Shown piece after piece: positions 41,661-51,354 of a stretch of DNA of 64,000 nt (the first letter of the stretch is position 1; each line of letters starts with the position of its first letter). The position numbers and the translations under genes are program-made. The notes below the pieces were generated by a model. The model worked only from the letters and a program-made list of their open reading frames with translations, was not told the DNA's origin and did not search any database. Source of the stretch: Alphaproteobacteria bacterium (GTDB lineage: Bacteria; Pseudomonadota; Alphaproteobacteria; Sphingomonadales; Sphingomonadaceae); assembly GCA_018970445.1 (NCBI GenBank), contig JAGWWF010000001.1, forward strand, positions 124,001 through 188,000. Reading direction: 5' to 3'.

Positions 41661-42458
41661 ATGATCCGCACCCTCACCCTTGCTTCGGCCCTGGCAATTG
41701 CCGCCATCGCCGCCCCGGCCATCGCCGCCGGCCCGTTCGATGCAGCGCTGGCCGGCGCCTGGCGCAGCGACGCCAACAAGGCCCGCGACCAGTATCGCCA
41801 CCCGGCGCAAACCCTTACATTCTTTGGCGTCAAGCCCACGGACACGGTGGTGGAAATCTCCCCGGCCGGCGGCTGGTATACCGAAGTGATCGCCCCCAGC
41901 TTGAAGGGCAAGGGCCAGTATGTCGCCGCGCACAACAATCCGCTGGCCTCGATGGGCGCCGCCAGGAGCGTCGAGACATTCAAGGTCAAGTTCGCCGACA
42001 AGGCGGTGTTTGGCGACATCAAGGTGACGGCGTTCGGCAAGGATGCCTATGACATCGCGCCGCCGGCGAGCGCCGATGTCGTGCTCAGCTTCCGCAACGT
42101 CCACAACTGGCACATGGGCGGCTTTGATCAGGCCGCCTTTGATGCCTTCTTCAAGGCGCTCAAGCCCGGCGGCACGCTGGGCATCGTTGAACACCGCCTG
42201 CCGGAAGATCGGCCGGACGCCGCGATGAAGACCAGCGGTTACATGAAGGTTTCCTATGTGAAGGCGCTCGCCGAAAAGGCTGGCTTCAAGTTTGTCGGCG
42301 CGTCGGAGGTGAATGCCAACGCCAAGGACACCAAGGATTATCCCAAGGGCGTGTGGACGCTGCCGCCCAACTATGCCGAGGGCGACACCGACAAGGCGAA
42401 ATATGCCGCCATCGGCGAATCCGATCGCATGACGCTGAAGTTCGTCAAGCCGAAGTGA
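41661..42458 (+). CDS. Exported class I SAM-dependent methyltransferase (COG4798-like)
   Basis: The 265-residue protein combines a clear signal peptide (MIRTLTLASALAIAAIAAPAIAA) with a methyltransferase-like fold: VVEISPAGGWYTEVIAPSLKGKGQYVAAH for the cofactor loop, DIAPPASADVVLSFRNVHNW for motif IV and FKALKPGGTLGIVEHR for motif post-I. SAM is not known to be available in the periplasm, so the substrate and even the activity are unclear. GGAG lies 10 bases before ATG 41661. A strong GC-rich hairpin follows the stop. Confidence 0.82.
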   Translation: MIRTLTLASALAIAAIAAPAIAAGPFDAALAGAWRSDANKARDQYRHPAQTLTFFGVKPTDTVVEISPAGGWYTEVIAPSLKGKGQYVAAHNNPLASMGAARSVETFKVKFADKAVFGDIKVTAFGKDAYDIAPPASADVVLSFRNVHNWHMGGFDQAAFDAFFKALKPGGTLGIVEHRLPEDRPDAAMKTSGYMKVSYVKALAEKAGFKFVGASEVNANAKDTKDYPKGVWTLPPNYAEGDTDKAKYAAIGESDRMTLKFVKPK

Positions 42459-42465
42459 GGCGGGG

Positions 42466-42495
42466 GCCGGGCGGGGTGAAACCACCCCGCCCGGC
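42466..42495 (+). terminator. GC-rich terminator-like hairpin after the exported methyltransferase
   Basis: A perfect 13-bp stem (GCCGGGCGGGGTG / CACCCCGCCCGGC) with an AAAC loop begins 8 bases after the stop. There is no T-run, as is common for terminators in very GC-rich genomes. Confidence 0.6.
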
Positions 42496-42498
42496 TCG

Positions 42499-42601
42499 CG
42501 TCATGCTGAACTTGGTTCAGCATCCATGGCGCTTGTTCTGGCAGCAGGACGCGGGCCGGCTAACGGGTTTCCATGGATGCTGAACCAAGTTCAGCATGAC
42601 G
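42499..42601. repeat. Perfect 31-bp inverted repeat element
   Basis: Two identical 31-base arms (42499-42529 and 42571-42601) face each other across a 41-base spacer. Each arm contains an inner hairpin GCTGAAC-TTG-GTTCAGC and ends with CCATGG at the spacer. The element lies between the methyltransferase terminator and the NlpC gene. It looks like a REP/MITE-type intergenic repeat of the kind found in sphingomonads. No ORF or target-site duplication is evident. Confidence 0.9.
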
Positions 42602-42643
42602 GGTGGCGTGTGGGGAGGCTGGTCTGCAACCTGCCCGTCTGCA

Positions 42644-43483
42644 TCAGCGATAGCGCCGCGCCACCGGTTCATCGCCGCCGGCGCGCGCCATCACGTCGGC
42701 CAGCGGCTCCGTCACCACCGCCATCCAGTGGGCGTTGGCGTGGCACAGCTGATCATCGGGCAGCAGCAGGCCGACATGGCCGGGCCAGAACAGCAGATCG
42801 CCGGATTCGCGCGCGGCGAACTTCACGGCTTCGCCCTGTTCGCGCTGCAGATCGGTGTCGCGGCGCAGCGCGATGCCTTCCGCGCCCAACGCCTGCTGCA
42901 CCAGGCCGGAACAATCGACGCCATCGGGCGTGCGCCCGCCCCACAGATAGGGGGCATCGGCAAAGAGCGCGGCCGCGGCAAAACGGTCGGGCGGCGGGGC
43001 TTCGACATGGCGGCGGTGGACGAAGCCGCCATCGGCCAGAGTAAGGAAATCGCCCTCCAGCCGGCCGGCGAGGCGGGCGCCAAAGGGCAATTCCATCACC
43101 ACCGCCGCCTTGATGCCGGCAGCGGCAAACAGCGGCGCGCGGCGGACAGCGATGCGGTGGGTGGGTTCAGCGCCGGGCAGCGCCAGCACCGCAAATTCCA
43201 CCCAGCCGATATAACGATCATGCGCGCTGCGGCCGAGCGCGAAACCGCCCCTGACCTCGACAATGTCGAAGGCTTCGCCCCACAGCAGTTCGCTCACCGC
43301 TTCGGCCTGTGGCTCCGGCGCGCGGCGCACGGTGGCACGCGGCGCGGTGCAGATCAGCGGCCGGGGATCGACATAGCGGATCGATCCGACATCGCCAGCC
43401 AGCGCCAGTTCCACGACATCGGGGCCGGCAAACCATTCGCGCGGTTCAAAGCGCTGCGCCGGCCCCTTGAGCACCCAACTCAT
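42644..43483 (-). CDS. NlpC/P60 (C40) peptidase with SH3-like regions
   Basis: The 279-residue cell-wall endopeptidase has SH3-type regions covering about residues 40-160 (APRATVRRAPEPQAEAVSELLWGEAFDIV). The C-terminal papain-like domain has catalytic Cys in GVDCSGLVQQAL, His in FWPGHVGLLL and the third polar residue in CHANAHWMAV. Members cut gamma-D-Glu-mesoDAP peptides. No signal peptide is visible. Its ATG overlaps the stop of the M17 aminopeptidase gene (ATGA), so the two are coupled and may act in murein peptide recycling. Confidence 0.9.
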   Translation of the reverse strand: MSWVLKGPAQRFEPREWFAGPDVVELALAGDVGSIRYVDPRPLICTAPRATVRRAPEPQAEAVSELLWGEAFDIVEVRGGFALGRSAHDRYIGWVEFAVLALPGAEPTHRIAVRRAPLFAAAGIKAAVVMELPFGARLAGRLEGDFLTLADGGFVHRRHVEAPPPDRFAAAALFADAPYLWGGRTPDGVDCSGLVQQALGAEGIALRRDTDLQREQGEAVKFAARESGDLLFWPGHVGLLLPDDQLCHANAHWMAVVTEPLADVMARAGGDEPVARRYR

Positions 43484-44853
43484 GCAAATCTGCTCCGCAA
43501 CATGGCCCAGGTGGCGCGCAGGCCCAGCGCCTCGCCGCCCTTGGGCCGGCCGGGGCGAGTGGCATTGTTCCAGGCAAAGGTGTCGAAATGCAGCCAGGGC
43601 ACGCCGGGGGCCACGAACTGTTCCAGATACAGCGCCGCGGTGATCGCGCCGGCAAGGCCGCCATCGGCGCTGTTGACCAGATCGGCGATGCCGGATTTCA
43701 GCATCTCGTTATAGGGGGCCCACAGCGGCAGCCGCCAGGCCGGATCGCCCATGGCCATGCCGGCGGCCAGCACCTCGCTGGCCAGCGCATCATCATTGGC
43801 AAACAGGGCCGGCAACTGCGGCCCCAGCGCCACCCGCGCCGCACCGGTGAGCGTGGCGAAATCGATGATCAGCACCGGGTTCTGCTCCGCCGCCAGGCTG
43901 ATGGCATCGCACAGCACCAGCCGGCCTTCGGCATCGGTGTTGGTGATTTCCACCGTCTTGCCCGCCCGCGTCGCGATCACGTCGCCGGGGCGCAGGGCAT
44001 TGCCGGAAATGGCGTTTTCGGCCGCCGGGATGATCAGGTGCAGCCGCACCGGCAGATTGGCCGCCATCACCAGCCGCGCCAGCGCCAGCGCATGGGCAGC
44101 GCCGCCCATGTCCTTCTTCATCAGGGCCATGCCGCTGCCCGGCTTGATGTTCAGCCCGCCTGTATCAAAGGTGATGCCCTTGCCGATGATGGCCAGGCGC
44201 GGATGGGCCGGATCGCCCCATTCGGCCTCGATCAGGCGCGGCTGTGCCGTCGCCGCCCGGCCCACGGCGTGGATGGCGGGGAAATTCTGCGCCAGCAGCG
44301 CTTCGCCGGCCACCACCCGCACATCGGCGCCGAACGGCCGCAGCGTGGCGATCACCGCCTGCGCCAGTTCGGCCGGGCCGAGATCGCTGGCCGGCGTATC
44401 GACCAGATCGCGCACCAGCGCCACCGCCTGGGCTTCGGCAACCGCGCTGCCGATCGCCGCCAGGCTGGTGGTGGCCAGCACGCGCGGCGCTTCGGGCTTG
44501 CTGCGGCGATAACGGGTGAAGCGATGCTGGGCCAGGCACCAGCCCAGGCCGGCCTGGCCCAGTTCGCCCTGCAACTGAAAGCGGCCGGCCGGCAGCTTCG
44601 CCGCCGCCGCCGCCAGCGCCCATGGCCCCAGGGCACCAGCGGCCACCCCGGCCAGTGCAAACCAGTCCGCCGGGCCATCGCCGGGGATGATCGCCACGCT
44701 GTCGGCCGCCGCCGTGAAGCCCTGGGCGGCAACGGCGGTGCGGGTGCGTTCACCCTGCGCCTTCAACCAGTCGTCCAGCCCGGTGGCGGTGACCGGCACC
44801 AGCGGCACGGCTGCTTGCGCATCGGCCGGCACCAGCAGGCTGGCCAGATCCAT
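43480..44853 (-). CDS. M17 leucyl aminopeptidase family protein
   Basis: This 457-residue cytoplasmic metallo-aminopeptidase has the metal and catalytic residues in GKGITFDTGGLNIKPGSGM, KKDMGGAAH and the signature NTDAEGRLVLCDA. The N-terminal domain is shorter and more divergent than in PepA. It starts at ATG 44853, overlapping the rimO stop by one base (TGATG), and its own stop overlaps the NlpC gene. Confidence 0.93.
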   Translation of the reverse strand: MDLASLLVPADAQAAVPLVPVTATGLDDWLKAQGERTRTAVAAQGFTAAADSVAIIPGDGPADWFALAGVAAGALGPWALAAAAAKLPAGRFQLQGELGQAGLGWCLAQHRFTRYRRSKPEAPRVLATTSLAAIGSAVAEAQAVALVRDLVDTPASDLGPAELAQAVIATLRPFGADVRVVAGEALLAQNFPAIHAVGRAATAQPRLIEAEWGDPAHPRLAIIGKGITFDTGGLNIKPGSGMALMKKDMGGAAHALALARLVMAANLPVRLHLIIPAAENAISGNALRPGDVIATRAGKTVEITNTDAEGRLVLCDAISLAAEQNPVLIIDFATLTGAARVALGPQLPALFANDDALASEVLAAGMAMGDPAWRLPLWAPYNEMLKSGIADLVNSADGGLAGAITAALYLEQFVAPGVPWLHFDTFAWNNATRPGRPKGGEALGLRATWAMLRSRFA

Positions 44854-46181
44854 CAGACGGGCACCCCGAACAGATCGGCTTCGTCCGAATCCTCGATGCG
44901 CACCGGCACGATATCGCCCGGCTTCACCCCGCCGGCATCACGCAGATGCACCATGCCGTCGATTTCCGGCGCATCATATTTGCTGCGGCCCGAAGCGCCG
45001 CCCTCGTCGTCCACCTCGTCGATCAGCACATCCAGCGTCCGGCCAACCTTGGCGGTCAGGCGCTGTTCCGAAATGCGCGATTGCAGCGCCATGAAACGAT
45101 GCCAGCGTTCTTCCTTCACAGCCTCCGGCACCGCGCCGGGCAGGGCGTTGGCCTGCGCGCCATCGACCGCTTCATATTTGAAGCAGCCGGCGCGATCGAT
45201 CTGGGCCTGTTCCAGCCAGTCCAGCAGATCGTTGAAATCGGCTTCCGTCTCGCCGGGGAAGCCGACGATGAAGGTGGAACGGATCGCCATGTCGGGCACA
45301 AGCCCGCGCCATTTGTGGATGCGTTCAAGCACCCTGGCCTGGTTGGCCGGGCGCTTCATCGCCTTGAGCACGGTGGGGCTGGCATGCTGGAACGGGATGT
45401 CGAGATAGGGCAGCAGCAGCCCATCGGCCATCAGCGGGATCAGATCGTCCACATGCGGATAGGGATAGACATAGTGCAGCCGCACCCAGGCGCCCAATGC
45501 GCCCAGCTCGCGCGCCAGATCCTGTATATGGGCGCGGCGTTCCACCCCGCCCAGCGTGCTGCGTTCGTGGCGCAGATCAACGCCATAGGCCGATGTGTCC
45601 TGGCTGATGACCAGCAGCTCCTTGGCGCCGGCCTTCACCAGGGCTTGCGCCTCGCGGATGATGGCGGCCGGCGGGCGGCTGGCCAGACGCCCGCGCAAGC
45701 TGGGGATGATGCAGAAGGCGCATGTGTGGTTGCAGCCTTCGGAAATTTTCACATAGGCATAATGGCGCGGGGTCAGCTTCAGGCCGGCATCGGGCACCAG
45801 ATCGATGAAGGCGGAGCGGACGGGCGGCGCGGCTTCGTGCACCGCGCTCACCACCGCCTCATAGGCTTGCGGCCCGGTCACCGCCAGCACGTCGGGAAAG
45901 CGGGCGCGGATCACATCGGCATCCTTGCCCATGCAGCCCGTCACGATCACCTTGCCGTTTTCGGCCATGGCCTCGCCGATTGCCTCCAGGCTTTCGGCCT
46001 TGGCCGAATCCAGAAAGCCGCAGGTGTTGACGATCACCACGTCGGCGCCGTCATAATCGCCGGACAATGCATAGCCATCGGCGCGCAACTGCGTGAGAAT
46101 GCGTTCGGAATCGACCAGCGCCTTGGGGCAACCCAGCGACACCATGCCGACCCGCGGGGCCGAAGCGGGAGAGACGGTCAT
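44853..46181 (-). CDS. rimO: Ribosomal protein S12 methylthiotransferase RimO
   Basis: RimO adds a methylthio group to Asp-88/89 of ribosomal protein S12. The 442-residue protein has the three Cys of the auxiliary cluster ([29 protein letters not shown]). The radical-SAM motif is [18 protein letters not shown], near residue 150. A C-terminal TRAM domain is present ([17 protein letters not shown]). ATG 46181 gives the standard N-terminus; the track start at 46217 is a TTG. It leads a coupled trio with the M17 and NlpC genes. Confidence 0.94.
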   Translation of the reverse strand: MTVSPASAPRVGMVSLGCPKALVDSERILTQLRADGYALSGDYDGADVVIVNTCGFLDSAKAESLEAIGEAMAENGKVIVTGCMGKDADVIRARFPDVLAVTGPQAYEAVVSAVHEAAPPVRSAFIDLVPDAGLKLTPRHYAYVKISEGCNHTCAFCIIPSLRGRLASRPPAAIIREAQALVKAGAKELLVISQDTSAYGVDLRHERSTLGGVERRAHIQDLARELGALGAWVRLHYVYPYPHVDDLIPLMADGLLLPYLDIPFQHASPTVLKAMKRPANQARVLERIHKWRGLVPDMAIRSTFIVGFPGETEADFNDLLDWLEQAQIDRAGCFKYEAVDGAQANALPGAVPEAVKEERWHRFMALQSRISEQRLTAKVGRTLDVLIDEVDDEGGASGRSKYDAPEIDGMVHLRDAGGVKPGDIVPVRIEDSDEADLFGVPV

Positions 46182-46231
46182 CGGCGCGGCACTGCGCTGT
46201 TCAGGCGAAAAGTGCAAGGGGGTTGCGGCCG

Positions 46232-47146
46232 CTATCGCCCGCCGATCACGCCCGCCGGATCAACCGGCGCGCGGCCCCGGCGCAGTTCGAAATGCAATTG
46301 GGGTTCGGCCACGGCCCCGGTTTGCCCGGCGCGGGCGATCACCTCGCCGGCCTGCACGCGCGCACCGCGCGCCACCAGCAGCGCCTCGTTGTGGGCATAG
46401 GCCGAAACCCAGCCGCCGGCATGTTTGATCAGCAGCAGATTGCCAAAGCCGGCAATGGCATCGCCGGCATAGGCGACAACGCCATCCGCGGCGGCGCGCA
46501 CCGCCTCACCGGCGTTGGCCTTCAGATTGACGCCATCGTTGAAGCGGCCGCCGGCCTTGGGCCCAAAGCCGGAAATGATGCGGCCGGGCAGCGGCCAACG
46601 GAAGCGCGGCGCGCTGCCGGTGATGGCCGGCAGCGGCACCGGGCGTTCGGCCGCCGCGCCGGCCAGTGGTGGCCGCACGCCCGGTGCCTCCGATGCCGCC
46701 GGCTGGCCGCCGGTGACGACATCATCGATCGACAGGGAAAAGGCGCGGGCGCGTTCTTCCAGGCTCATCGCTGCCACCCTGGCAGCGGCAGCCTGGGCAT
46801 CGGGCAGCCGCAGGCGCTGGCCCACGGCCAGGACATAAGGGTCCTTCAGGCCATTGAGCGCAATCAGGTCACGCCACGGCACGCCATAGGCGCGGGCAAT
46901 GGCGATGCCGGTTTCGCCGGGGCGCACGGCGTGGAAGCGGCCCTGCGGCGTGATCTGGGCATTGGCGGTGACGGCGCGCGCCACCCAATCGGTGCGTTTG
47001 GCGGGGGGTGGCTTGGCGGGGGCCGGTCTGGGTGGCAGCGGCTTTGCCGGCGGCACCCGCGCCGGCGGCGGCCGTTCGGGCCGGCCGATGATGTTGGCAC
47101 AGCCCGACGCCACCAGCAGCAGCAGCAGGGCCGCCGCCCGCCGCAT
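46232..47146 (-). CDS. LysM-LytM (M23-type) lipoprotein with degenerate metal site, NlpD-like
   Basis: The 304-residue lipoprotein has a lipobox LVASGC, a Pro-rich linker, a LysM domain ([31 protein letters not shown], near residues 70-100) and a C-terminal LytM domain. The LytM metal ligands are changed: RFNDGVNL replaces the usual H-x3-D site and the final HxH reads PQLHFEL. That is the pattern of NlpD/EnvC-type amidase activators rather than active endopeptidases. Its ATG shares one base with the surE stop (TGATG). Confidence 0.87.
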   Translation of the reverse strand: MRRAAALLLLLVASGCANIIGRPERPPPARVPPAKPLPPRPAPAKPPPAKRTDWVARAVTANAQITPQGRFHAVRPGETGIAIARAYGVPWRDLIALNGLKDPYVLAVGQRLRLPDAQAAAARVAAMSLEERARAFSLSIDDVVTGGQPAASEAPGVRPPLAGAAAERPVPLPAITGSAPRFRWPLPGRIISGFGPKAGGRFNDGVNLKANAGEAVRAAADGVVAYAGDAIAGFGNLLLIKHAGGWVSAYAHNEALLVARGARVQAGEVIARAGQTGAVAEPQLHFELRRGRAPVDPAGVIGGR

Positions 47147-47922
47147 CAGCCGGCGGCCAGATCGGCCAGCGCCGCCTTCAGTGCGGCGATGGACTGGTAA
47201 TGCGTCATGTCCAGATGCAGCGGCGTGACGGAAATGCAGGCTTCGTGCATGGCCTTGAGGTCGGTCTCATGCCCCGGTGCCGGCTTTTCCTTGCCAAAGC
47301 CATGCCAATAATAGGGAAAGCCGCGCGGATCGATGCGTTTGACCAGGTGGATGTTGCCATAATCGCGGAAACCCTGTTCCGTGACGCGCACGCCCTTCAC
47401 GTCACCAGCCAGCACCGGCGGGAAATTGATGTTGATCAGCACGCCATCGGGCCATTCCTGCCCGATGATGCGGCGCACGATCCCGGCCCCATGGGTTTGC
47501 GCGCAGGAAAAATCCTCGTTCCCCGCCGTGTAATCCATCATCACCTGGGACAGCGCGATCGAGCGGATGCCGGCCAGGCAGCCTTCCATCGCCGCCGAGA
47601 CAGTGCCCGAATAGGTCACGTCTTCGGCCAGATTGCCGCCGCGGTTGACACCCGACAGGATCAGATCGGGCTTGTGCCCTTCCAGCACCGCGCCCAGCGC
47701 CAGCATCACGCAATCGGTGGGCGTGCCCTTCACGGCAAAGCGGCGCGGGCTGATCTCGCGCAGGCGCACCGGCTGCGACAGGGTGAGGCTGTGGCCGGCG
47801 CCCGATTGTTCCTCCGCCGGGGCAACCACCCAGACATCGTCTGACAGTTGCGCCGCAATCGCTTCCAGCGCGACCAGCCCGGGGGCGTTGATGCCATCAT
47901 CATTGGTGACCAGAATGCGCAT
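47146..47922 (-). CDS. surE: 5'/3'-nucleotidase SurE
   Basis: This 258-residue metal-dependent nucleotidase or survival protein has the N-terminal metal-binding MRILVTNDDGINAPG, SGVNRGGNLAEDVTYSGTVSAAMEG and the C-terminal SVTPLHLDMTHY. The order serS-surE-LytM on one strand is a common alphaproteobacterial arrangement related to the surE-pcm-nlpD cluster of other proteobacteria; pcm is missing here. Confidence 0.95.
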   Translation of the reverse strand: MRILVTNDDGINAPGLVALEAIAAQLSDDVWVVAPAEEQSGAGHSLTLSQPVRLREISPRRFAVKGTPTDCVMLALGAVLEGHKPDLILSGVNRGGNLAEDVTYSGTVSAAMEGCLAGIRSIALSQVMMDYTAGNEDFSCAQTHGAGIVRRIIGQEWPDGVLININFPPVLAGDVKGVRVTEQGFRDYGNIHLVKRIDPRGFPYYWHGFGKEKPAPGHETDLKAMHEACISVTPLHLDMTHYQSIAALKAALADLAAG

Positions 47923-47965
47923 GGGAGCCTTTCAATAGTGGCCGGCAGGAGCAACCCTCCCCCGG

Positions 47966-47986
47966 CCCCTCCCTTGCAGGGAGGGG
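47966..47986. repeat. GC-rich hairpin between serS and surE
   Basis: CCCCTCCCT-TGC-AGGGAGGGG forms a perfect 9-bp stem. It resembles the hairpin at 15018-15039 and the repeat at 51236, suggesting a shared intergenic repeat family. It may slow transcription between serS and surE. Confidence 0.6.
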
Positions 47987-47995
47987 AGACGCTGA

Positions 47996-49273
47996 TCAGG
48001 GGGCCAGCCGGTCAATGCCGGCCATATAGGGCCGCAGCACGTCGGGAATGATGACACTGCCATCGGCCTGTTGATGATTTTCGATCACCGCCACCAGCGT
48101 GCGTCCGACGGCCAGGCCGGAACCGTTCAACGTGTTGACCGCGCCCCGGCTGCCCTTTTCGCCGGCCAGTTTCCAGCGCGCGTTCATGCGCCGGCCCTGG
48201 AAATCGCCGCAATCGGAAACCGAGCTGATCTCGCGATACGCGCCCTGCCCCGGCAGCCACACCTCAAGGTCAAACGTCTTCCTCGCCGAAAAGCCCATGT
48301 CCCCGGCGCAGAGCAGCATCCGGCGATAGGGCAGGTTCAGCGCCTGCAGGATCGCTTCCGCCGATGCGAGCATATGCGCGTGCTCGGCCTCCGCCTGATC
48401 GGGGGTGCAGATCGTCACCAGTTCGCACTTTTCGAACTGGTGCTGGCGAATCAGACCGCGCGTGTCGCGGCCGGCGCTGCCCGCCTCGCTGCGGAAACAC
48501 GGTGTCAGTGCGGTCATGCGGATCGGCAGGCTGGCTGCATCGATGATGTCGCCGGCGACCAGGTTGGTCAGGCTCATCTCGGCGGTGGGGATCAGATAGC
48601 GGCCGTCGGTGGTCTTGAAGACATCCTCTTCGAACTTGGGCAGTTGGCCGGTGCCAAAGGCGGCTTCGGCCTTGACCAGCAGCGGCGCATAGGTTTCGGC
48701 AAAGCCATGGGCGCCCGTGTGCGTGTCGATCATGTACTGGCCCAGCGCGCGTTGCAGCCGCGCCAGCGGGCCTTTCAGCACGGCAAAGCGTGCACCCGCC
48801 ACGCGGGCGGCGGCTTCGGGATCATAGCCCAGTTTGGCAGCGATAATGTCATGCTCCAGCGGGGGAAAATCAAAGGCGCGCGGGCTGCCCCAGCGCATCA
48901 CCTCCACATTGCCATGCTCGTCCACGCCATCGGGCACATCGGCGGCGGGCAGGTTGGGCAGGCTGACCAGCAGCGCCTCGGCCGCCGCGCCAGCCTTGCG
49001 CGCGGCGGCTTCCAGCGTGGCAATCTCGTCCTTCAGGCCGGCCACTTCGGCTTTCAGCGCCTCGGCCCGCGCCATGTCCTGCGCGGCCATGGCGGCGCCA
49101 ATCTCCTTCGAGGCGGCGTTGCGGCGGGCCAGCGCCGCCTGCGCGCTTGTTTCGGCGGCGCGGCGGGCGGCATCGGCGCTGAGCAGCGCGGCGGCGGCAT
49201 CGCTGATCCCGCGCCGGGCCAGGGCGGCGGCAAAGGCATCCGGATCAGCGCGAAGGGCTTTCAGATCATGCAT
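47996..49273 (-). CDS. serS: Seryl-tRNA synthetase
   Basis: This 425-residue class II aminoacyl-tRNA synthetase has an N-terminal antiparallel coiled-coil arm (about residues 30-105) that binds tRNA. The catalytic core has motif 2 ([26 protein letters not shown]) and motif 3 ([19 protein letters not shown]). ATG 49273 begins [14 protein letters not shown]; the track start at 49306 adds an unneeded leader. It is followed by surE. Confidence 0.97.
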   Translation of the reverse strand: MHDLKALRADPDAFAAALARRGISDAAAALLSADAARRAAETSAQAALARRNAASKEIGAAMAAQDMARAEALKAEVAGLKDEIATLEAAARKAGAAAEALLVSLPNLPAADVPDGVDEHGNVEVMRWGSPRAFDFPPLEHDIIAAKLGYDPEAAARVAGARFAVLKGPLARLQRALGQYMIDTHTGAHGFAETYAPLLVKAEAAFGTGQLPKFEEDVFKTTDGRYLIPTAEMSLTNLVAGDIIDAASLPIRMTALTPCFRSEAGSAGRDTRGLIRQHQFEKCELVTICTPDQAEAEHAHMLASAEAILQALNLPYRRMLLCAGDMGFSARKTFDLEVWLPGQGAYREISSVSDCGDFQGRRMNARWKLAGEKGSRGAVNTLNGSGLAVGRTLVAVIENHQQADGSVIIPDVLRPYMAGIDRLAP

Positions 49274-49353
49274 GGCCCATGCCTTTGCCTTGGCGGCCTG
49301 CGCCACGCAAGCGCCCCCTTTCGCCGAATCGGACCGCTGCCTATGCTGCGGCC

Positions 49354-50013
49354 GTGATCGTCACCTGCCCCCATTGCAGCGCCGCCTATCGGCTGGATGT
49401 GGCCACCGTGCAACGCCGACCCCGGCTGAAATGCGCTCAGTGCCAGCAGCGCTGGGTGCCGGCCGAAGCGCTGGACGAGGATGAGGCGGTGGCCGCCGTG
49501 CAGGAGGAGCTGCGCACCACGCGGCAGCCGCCGGACTCCGAACCGGAACCCGCATCGGAACCGGAACCCGAATCCGCGGCCGCGGCGGAATCGCCACGGG
49601 CCCCCGTGCTGAAATGGCTGCTGGCCGTTGCAGTGGGCGCGGCGCTGGCCACCGCCGCGGCCGGCCTGTGGATCGGCCGCATCGATCCCATGGCCCTGCC
49701 CGGCGTGGCCGACGCGCTGGCACAGGTGGCACCGCCGCCGCCCCGGCTGGACGTGGCGGTTGCCGGCAGCATCAGCCCGCTGGCCGGCGGCCGCCTGCTG
49801 GAAGTGACCGGCGTGATCACCAATCCCGGCACAGCCGCCGTGGTGGTGCCACCGCTGCGCGCCCGCCTGCTGGTGAATGGCCGGCCGAACCGCGACTGGA
49901 CGATCCCGCCCCCCGCCACGATGATCGCACCGGGCCAGCGCCTGGCCTTTGCCTCCAGCATCACCGATGTGCCGGCCGGCACGGTTGCGGTGCAGATCCG
50001 GTTCGGGCGTTAG
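49354..50013 (+). CDS. MJ0042-type zinc-finger membrane protein
   Basis: The 219-residue protein begins with a zinc ribbon [32 protein letters not shown] (two CxxC pairs), a hallmark of alphaproteobacterial MJ0042/zinc-ribbon proteins. An acidic Pro-Glu-Ser linker, one membrane helix ([20 protein letters not shown]) and a C-terminal beta domain ([31 protein letters not shown]3426-like) follow. The start is a GTG at 49354, since the zinc ribbon starts immediately after. The function is unknown. It is divergent from serS. Confidence 0.82.
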   Translation: MIVTCPHCSAAYRLDVATVQRRPRLKCAQCQQRWVPAEALDEDEAVAAVQEELRTTRQPPDSEPEPASEPEPESAAAAESPRAPVLKWLLAVAVGAALATAAAGLWIGRIDPMALPGVADALAQVAPPPPRLDVAVAGSISPLAGGRLLEVTGVITNPGTAAVVVPPLRARLLVNGRPNRDWTIPPPATMIAPGQRLAFASSITDVPAGTVAVQIRFGR

Positions 50014-50072
50014 GGGGGCTGGGCGCCAAAAGGGCGCGCGTCATGCCGAAATCCATGATCTGGGATCGGTCC

Positions 50073-51209
50073 TCACAGCATCGACGCATCGGCGGGCAGG
50101 CCCAGCAGCACGCGGCCGGCCAGTTCCAGCGTGGGCGGGGCGACCATCACATGCTGGGTCGCCACATGGGCATCGCGAAAGCGGCGGCCAAGCGGGTGGC
50201 TGGCATAGACCGAGGTGCCGCCGGCCAGTTCGTGCATCTTGGCCGCAACGCGGGCCGCCACCTGAGTGAGGCGGGTGGCAGCCAGCCGCAGCCGGGCGCG
50301 GGCCACCAGATCGAGCGCATCGCCGGCCACCACCTGATCCCAGGCGGCCGCGATCTGCGCCTGCACCAGCGCCCGCGCCGCATCCAGATCGGCCTGGGCC
50401 ATGGCAAATTCGGCCTGCACCACGCCGCGTTCGGCCAGGCTGCGGCTTGACCCTTGGCCTTTCTTGGCCACGGCCAGCGCCTTCAGATCATCCAGCGCGC
50501 CCAGCGCATTGCCGCTGGCCACCGCCGCGATGCCCAGCGCCAGCAGGCCGAACGGGGCAAAGCGATAGAGCGGGCCATCCTCACGCGGGGTATCGGTAAT
50601 GAACGACACGCTGCGCCCCTGCGGCACCGCCACATCGCGCGCTGCCATGTCACCCGAACCGGTGCCGCGCAGGCCCAGCGCGTCCCAGGTGTCGATCAAT
50701 TCCACATCCTGGCGGCGCATGACCATCATGCGGTGATCGGGTGCGCCAGTGGCCAGGCGGCGCATCTCGGCCCCGTCCATGATCACCGCGCCGCCCAGCA
50801 GCCAGCTGCAATTGGCGCTGCCCGAGGCCCAGGCCCAGCGGCCGGAGACACGAAAAGCATCGCCCTCCACCGCCGCCCGGCCCATCGGCGCGAACACGCC
50901 GCCGGTGATGACATCTGCGTCGGCCCAGATTTCGCGGGCGTGATCCATCGGCAGCCAGGCCGAAATCAGCGCCGTGGTGCCGCCGATCATCACGCACCAG
51001 CCGGTGGCGGCATCGGCGCGGCCCAGTTGTTCAAGGCTGTCGAACAGGCGCGCGACATCGGTTTCGGCGCCGCCCAATGATCTGGGCACCAGCATCCTGA
51101 ACGCCCCGGCGGCGGCCAGATCGGCGGCCAGATCGGCGGGCAGGCGGCGGGCGCGTTCGGTGTCGGCCGCGCGCGCGGCGATGCTGGCGAGGAGGGGTTG
51201 GGCAATCAT
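50073..51209 (-). CDS. Acyl-CoA dehydrogenase-fold flavoprotein (group D monooxygenase-like)
   Basis: The 378-residue protein has the acyl-CoA dehydrogenase fold but resembles the HsaA/DszC-type flavin-dependent monooxygenase branch. Supporting segments are GWCVMIGGTTALISAWLP, SGRWAWASGSANCSWLLGG and GTGSGDMAARDVAVPQGRSV. The catalytic Glu of true dehydrogenases is not identifiable. The substrate is unknown. It follows an acyl-CoA dehydrogenase gene on the same strand, but a repeat element separates them. Confidence 0.75.
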   Translation of the reverse strand: MIAQPLLASIAARAADTERARRLPADLAADLAAAGAFRMLVPRSLGGAETDVARLFDSLEQLGRADAATGWCVMIGGTTALISAWLPMDHAREIWADADVITGGVFAPMGRAAVEGDAFRVSGRWAWASGSANCSWLLGGAVIMDGAEMRRLATGAPDHRMMVMRRQDVELIDTWDALGLRGTGSGDMAARDVAVPQGRSVSFITDTPREDGPLYRFAPFGLLALGIAAVASGNALGALDDLKALAVAKKGQGSSRSLAERGVVQAEFAMAQADLDAARALVQAQIAAAWDQVVAGDALDLVARARLRLAATRLTQVAARVAAKMHELAGGTSVYASHPLGRRFRDAHVATQHVMVAPPTLELAGRVLLGLPADASML

Positions 51210-51235
51210 CTTGGGGCCTCGGCTGATACGGATAA

Positions 51236-51349
51236 AGATCCTCCCCCTCTGGGGGAGGTGCCCGCAGGGCGGAGGGGGCTTTGGAGGTTGCGCTTGCCCG
51301 CCCCCTCCGCCTCCCTTCGGTCGGCACCTCCCCCAGAGCGGGAGGATCT
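51236..51349. repeat. Nested inverted-repeat element between two ACAD genes
   Basis: The outer arms of 27 bases (51236-51262 and 51323-51349) match at 26 positions. Inner arms GCGGAGGGGGC / GCCCCCTCCGC (51269-51279 and 51300-51310) match perfectly. The whole can fold as one long cruciform or hairpin. It has the look of a non-coding intergenic mobile repeat and fills most of the 145-bp gap between the two genes. Confidence 0.85.
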
Positions 51350-51354
51350 GATGG

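Noticed and set aside
50041-50072. Short A/T-containing tract after the zinc-finger gene resembling one arm of an intergenic repeat
   Set aside because: Only one arm is visible and no partner or second copy could be found by eye in the window.
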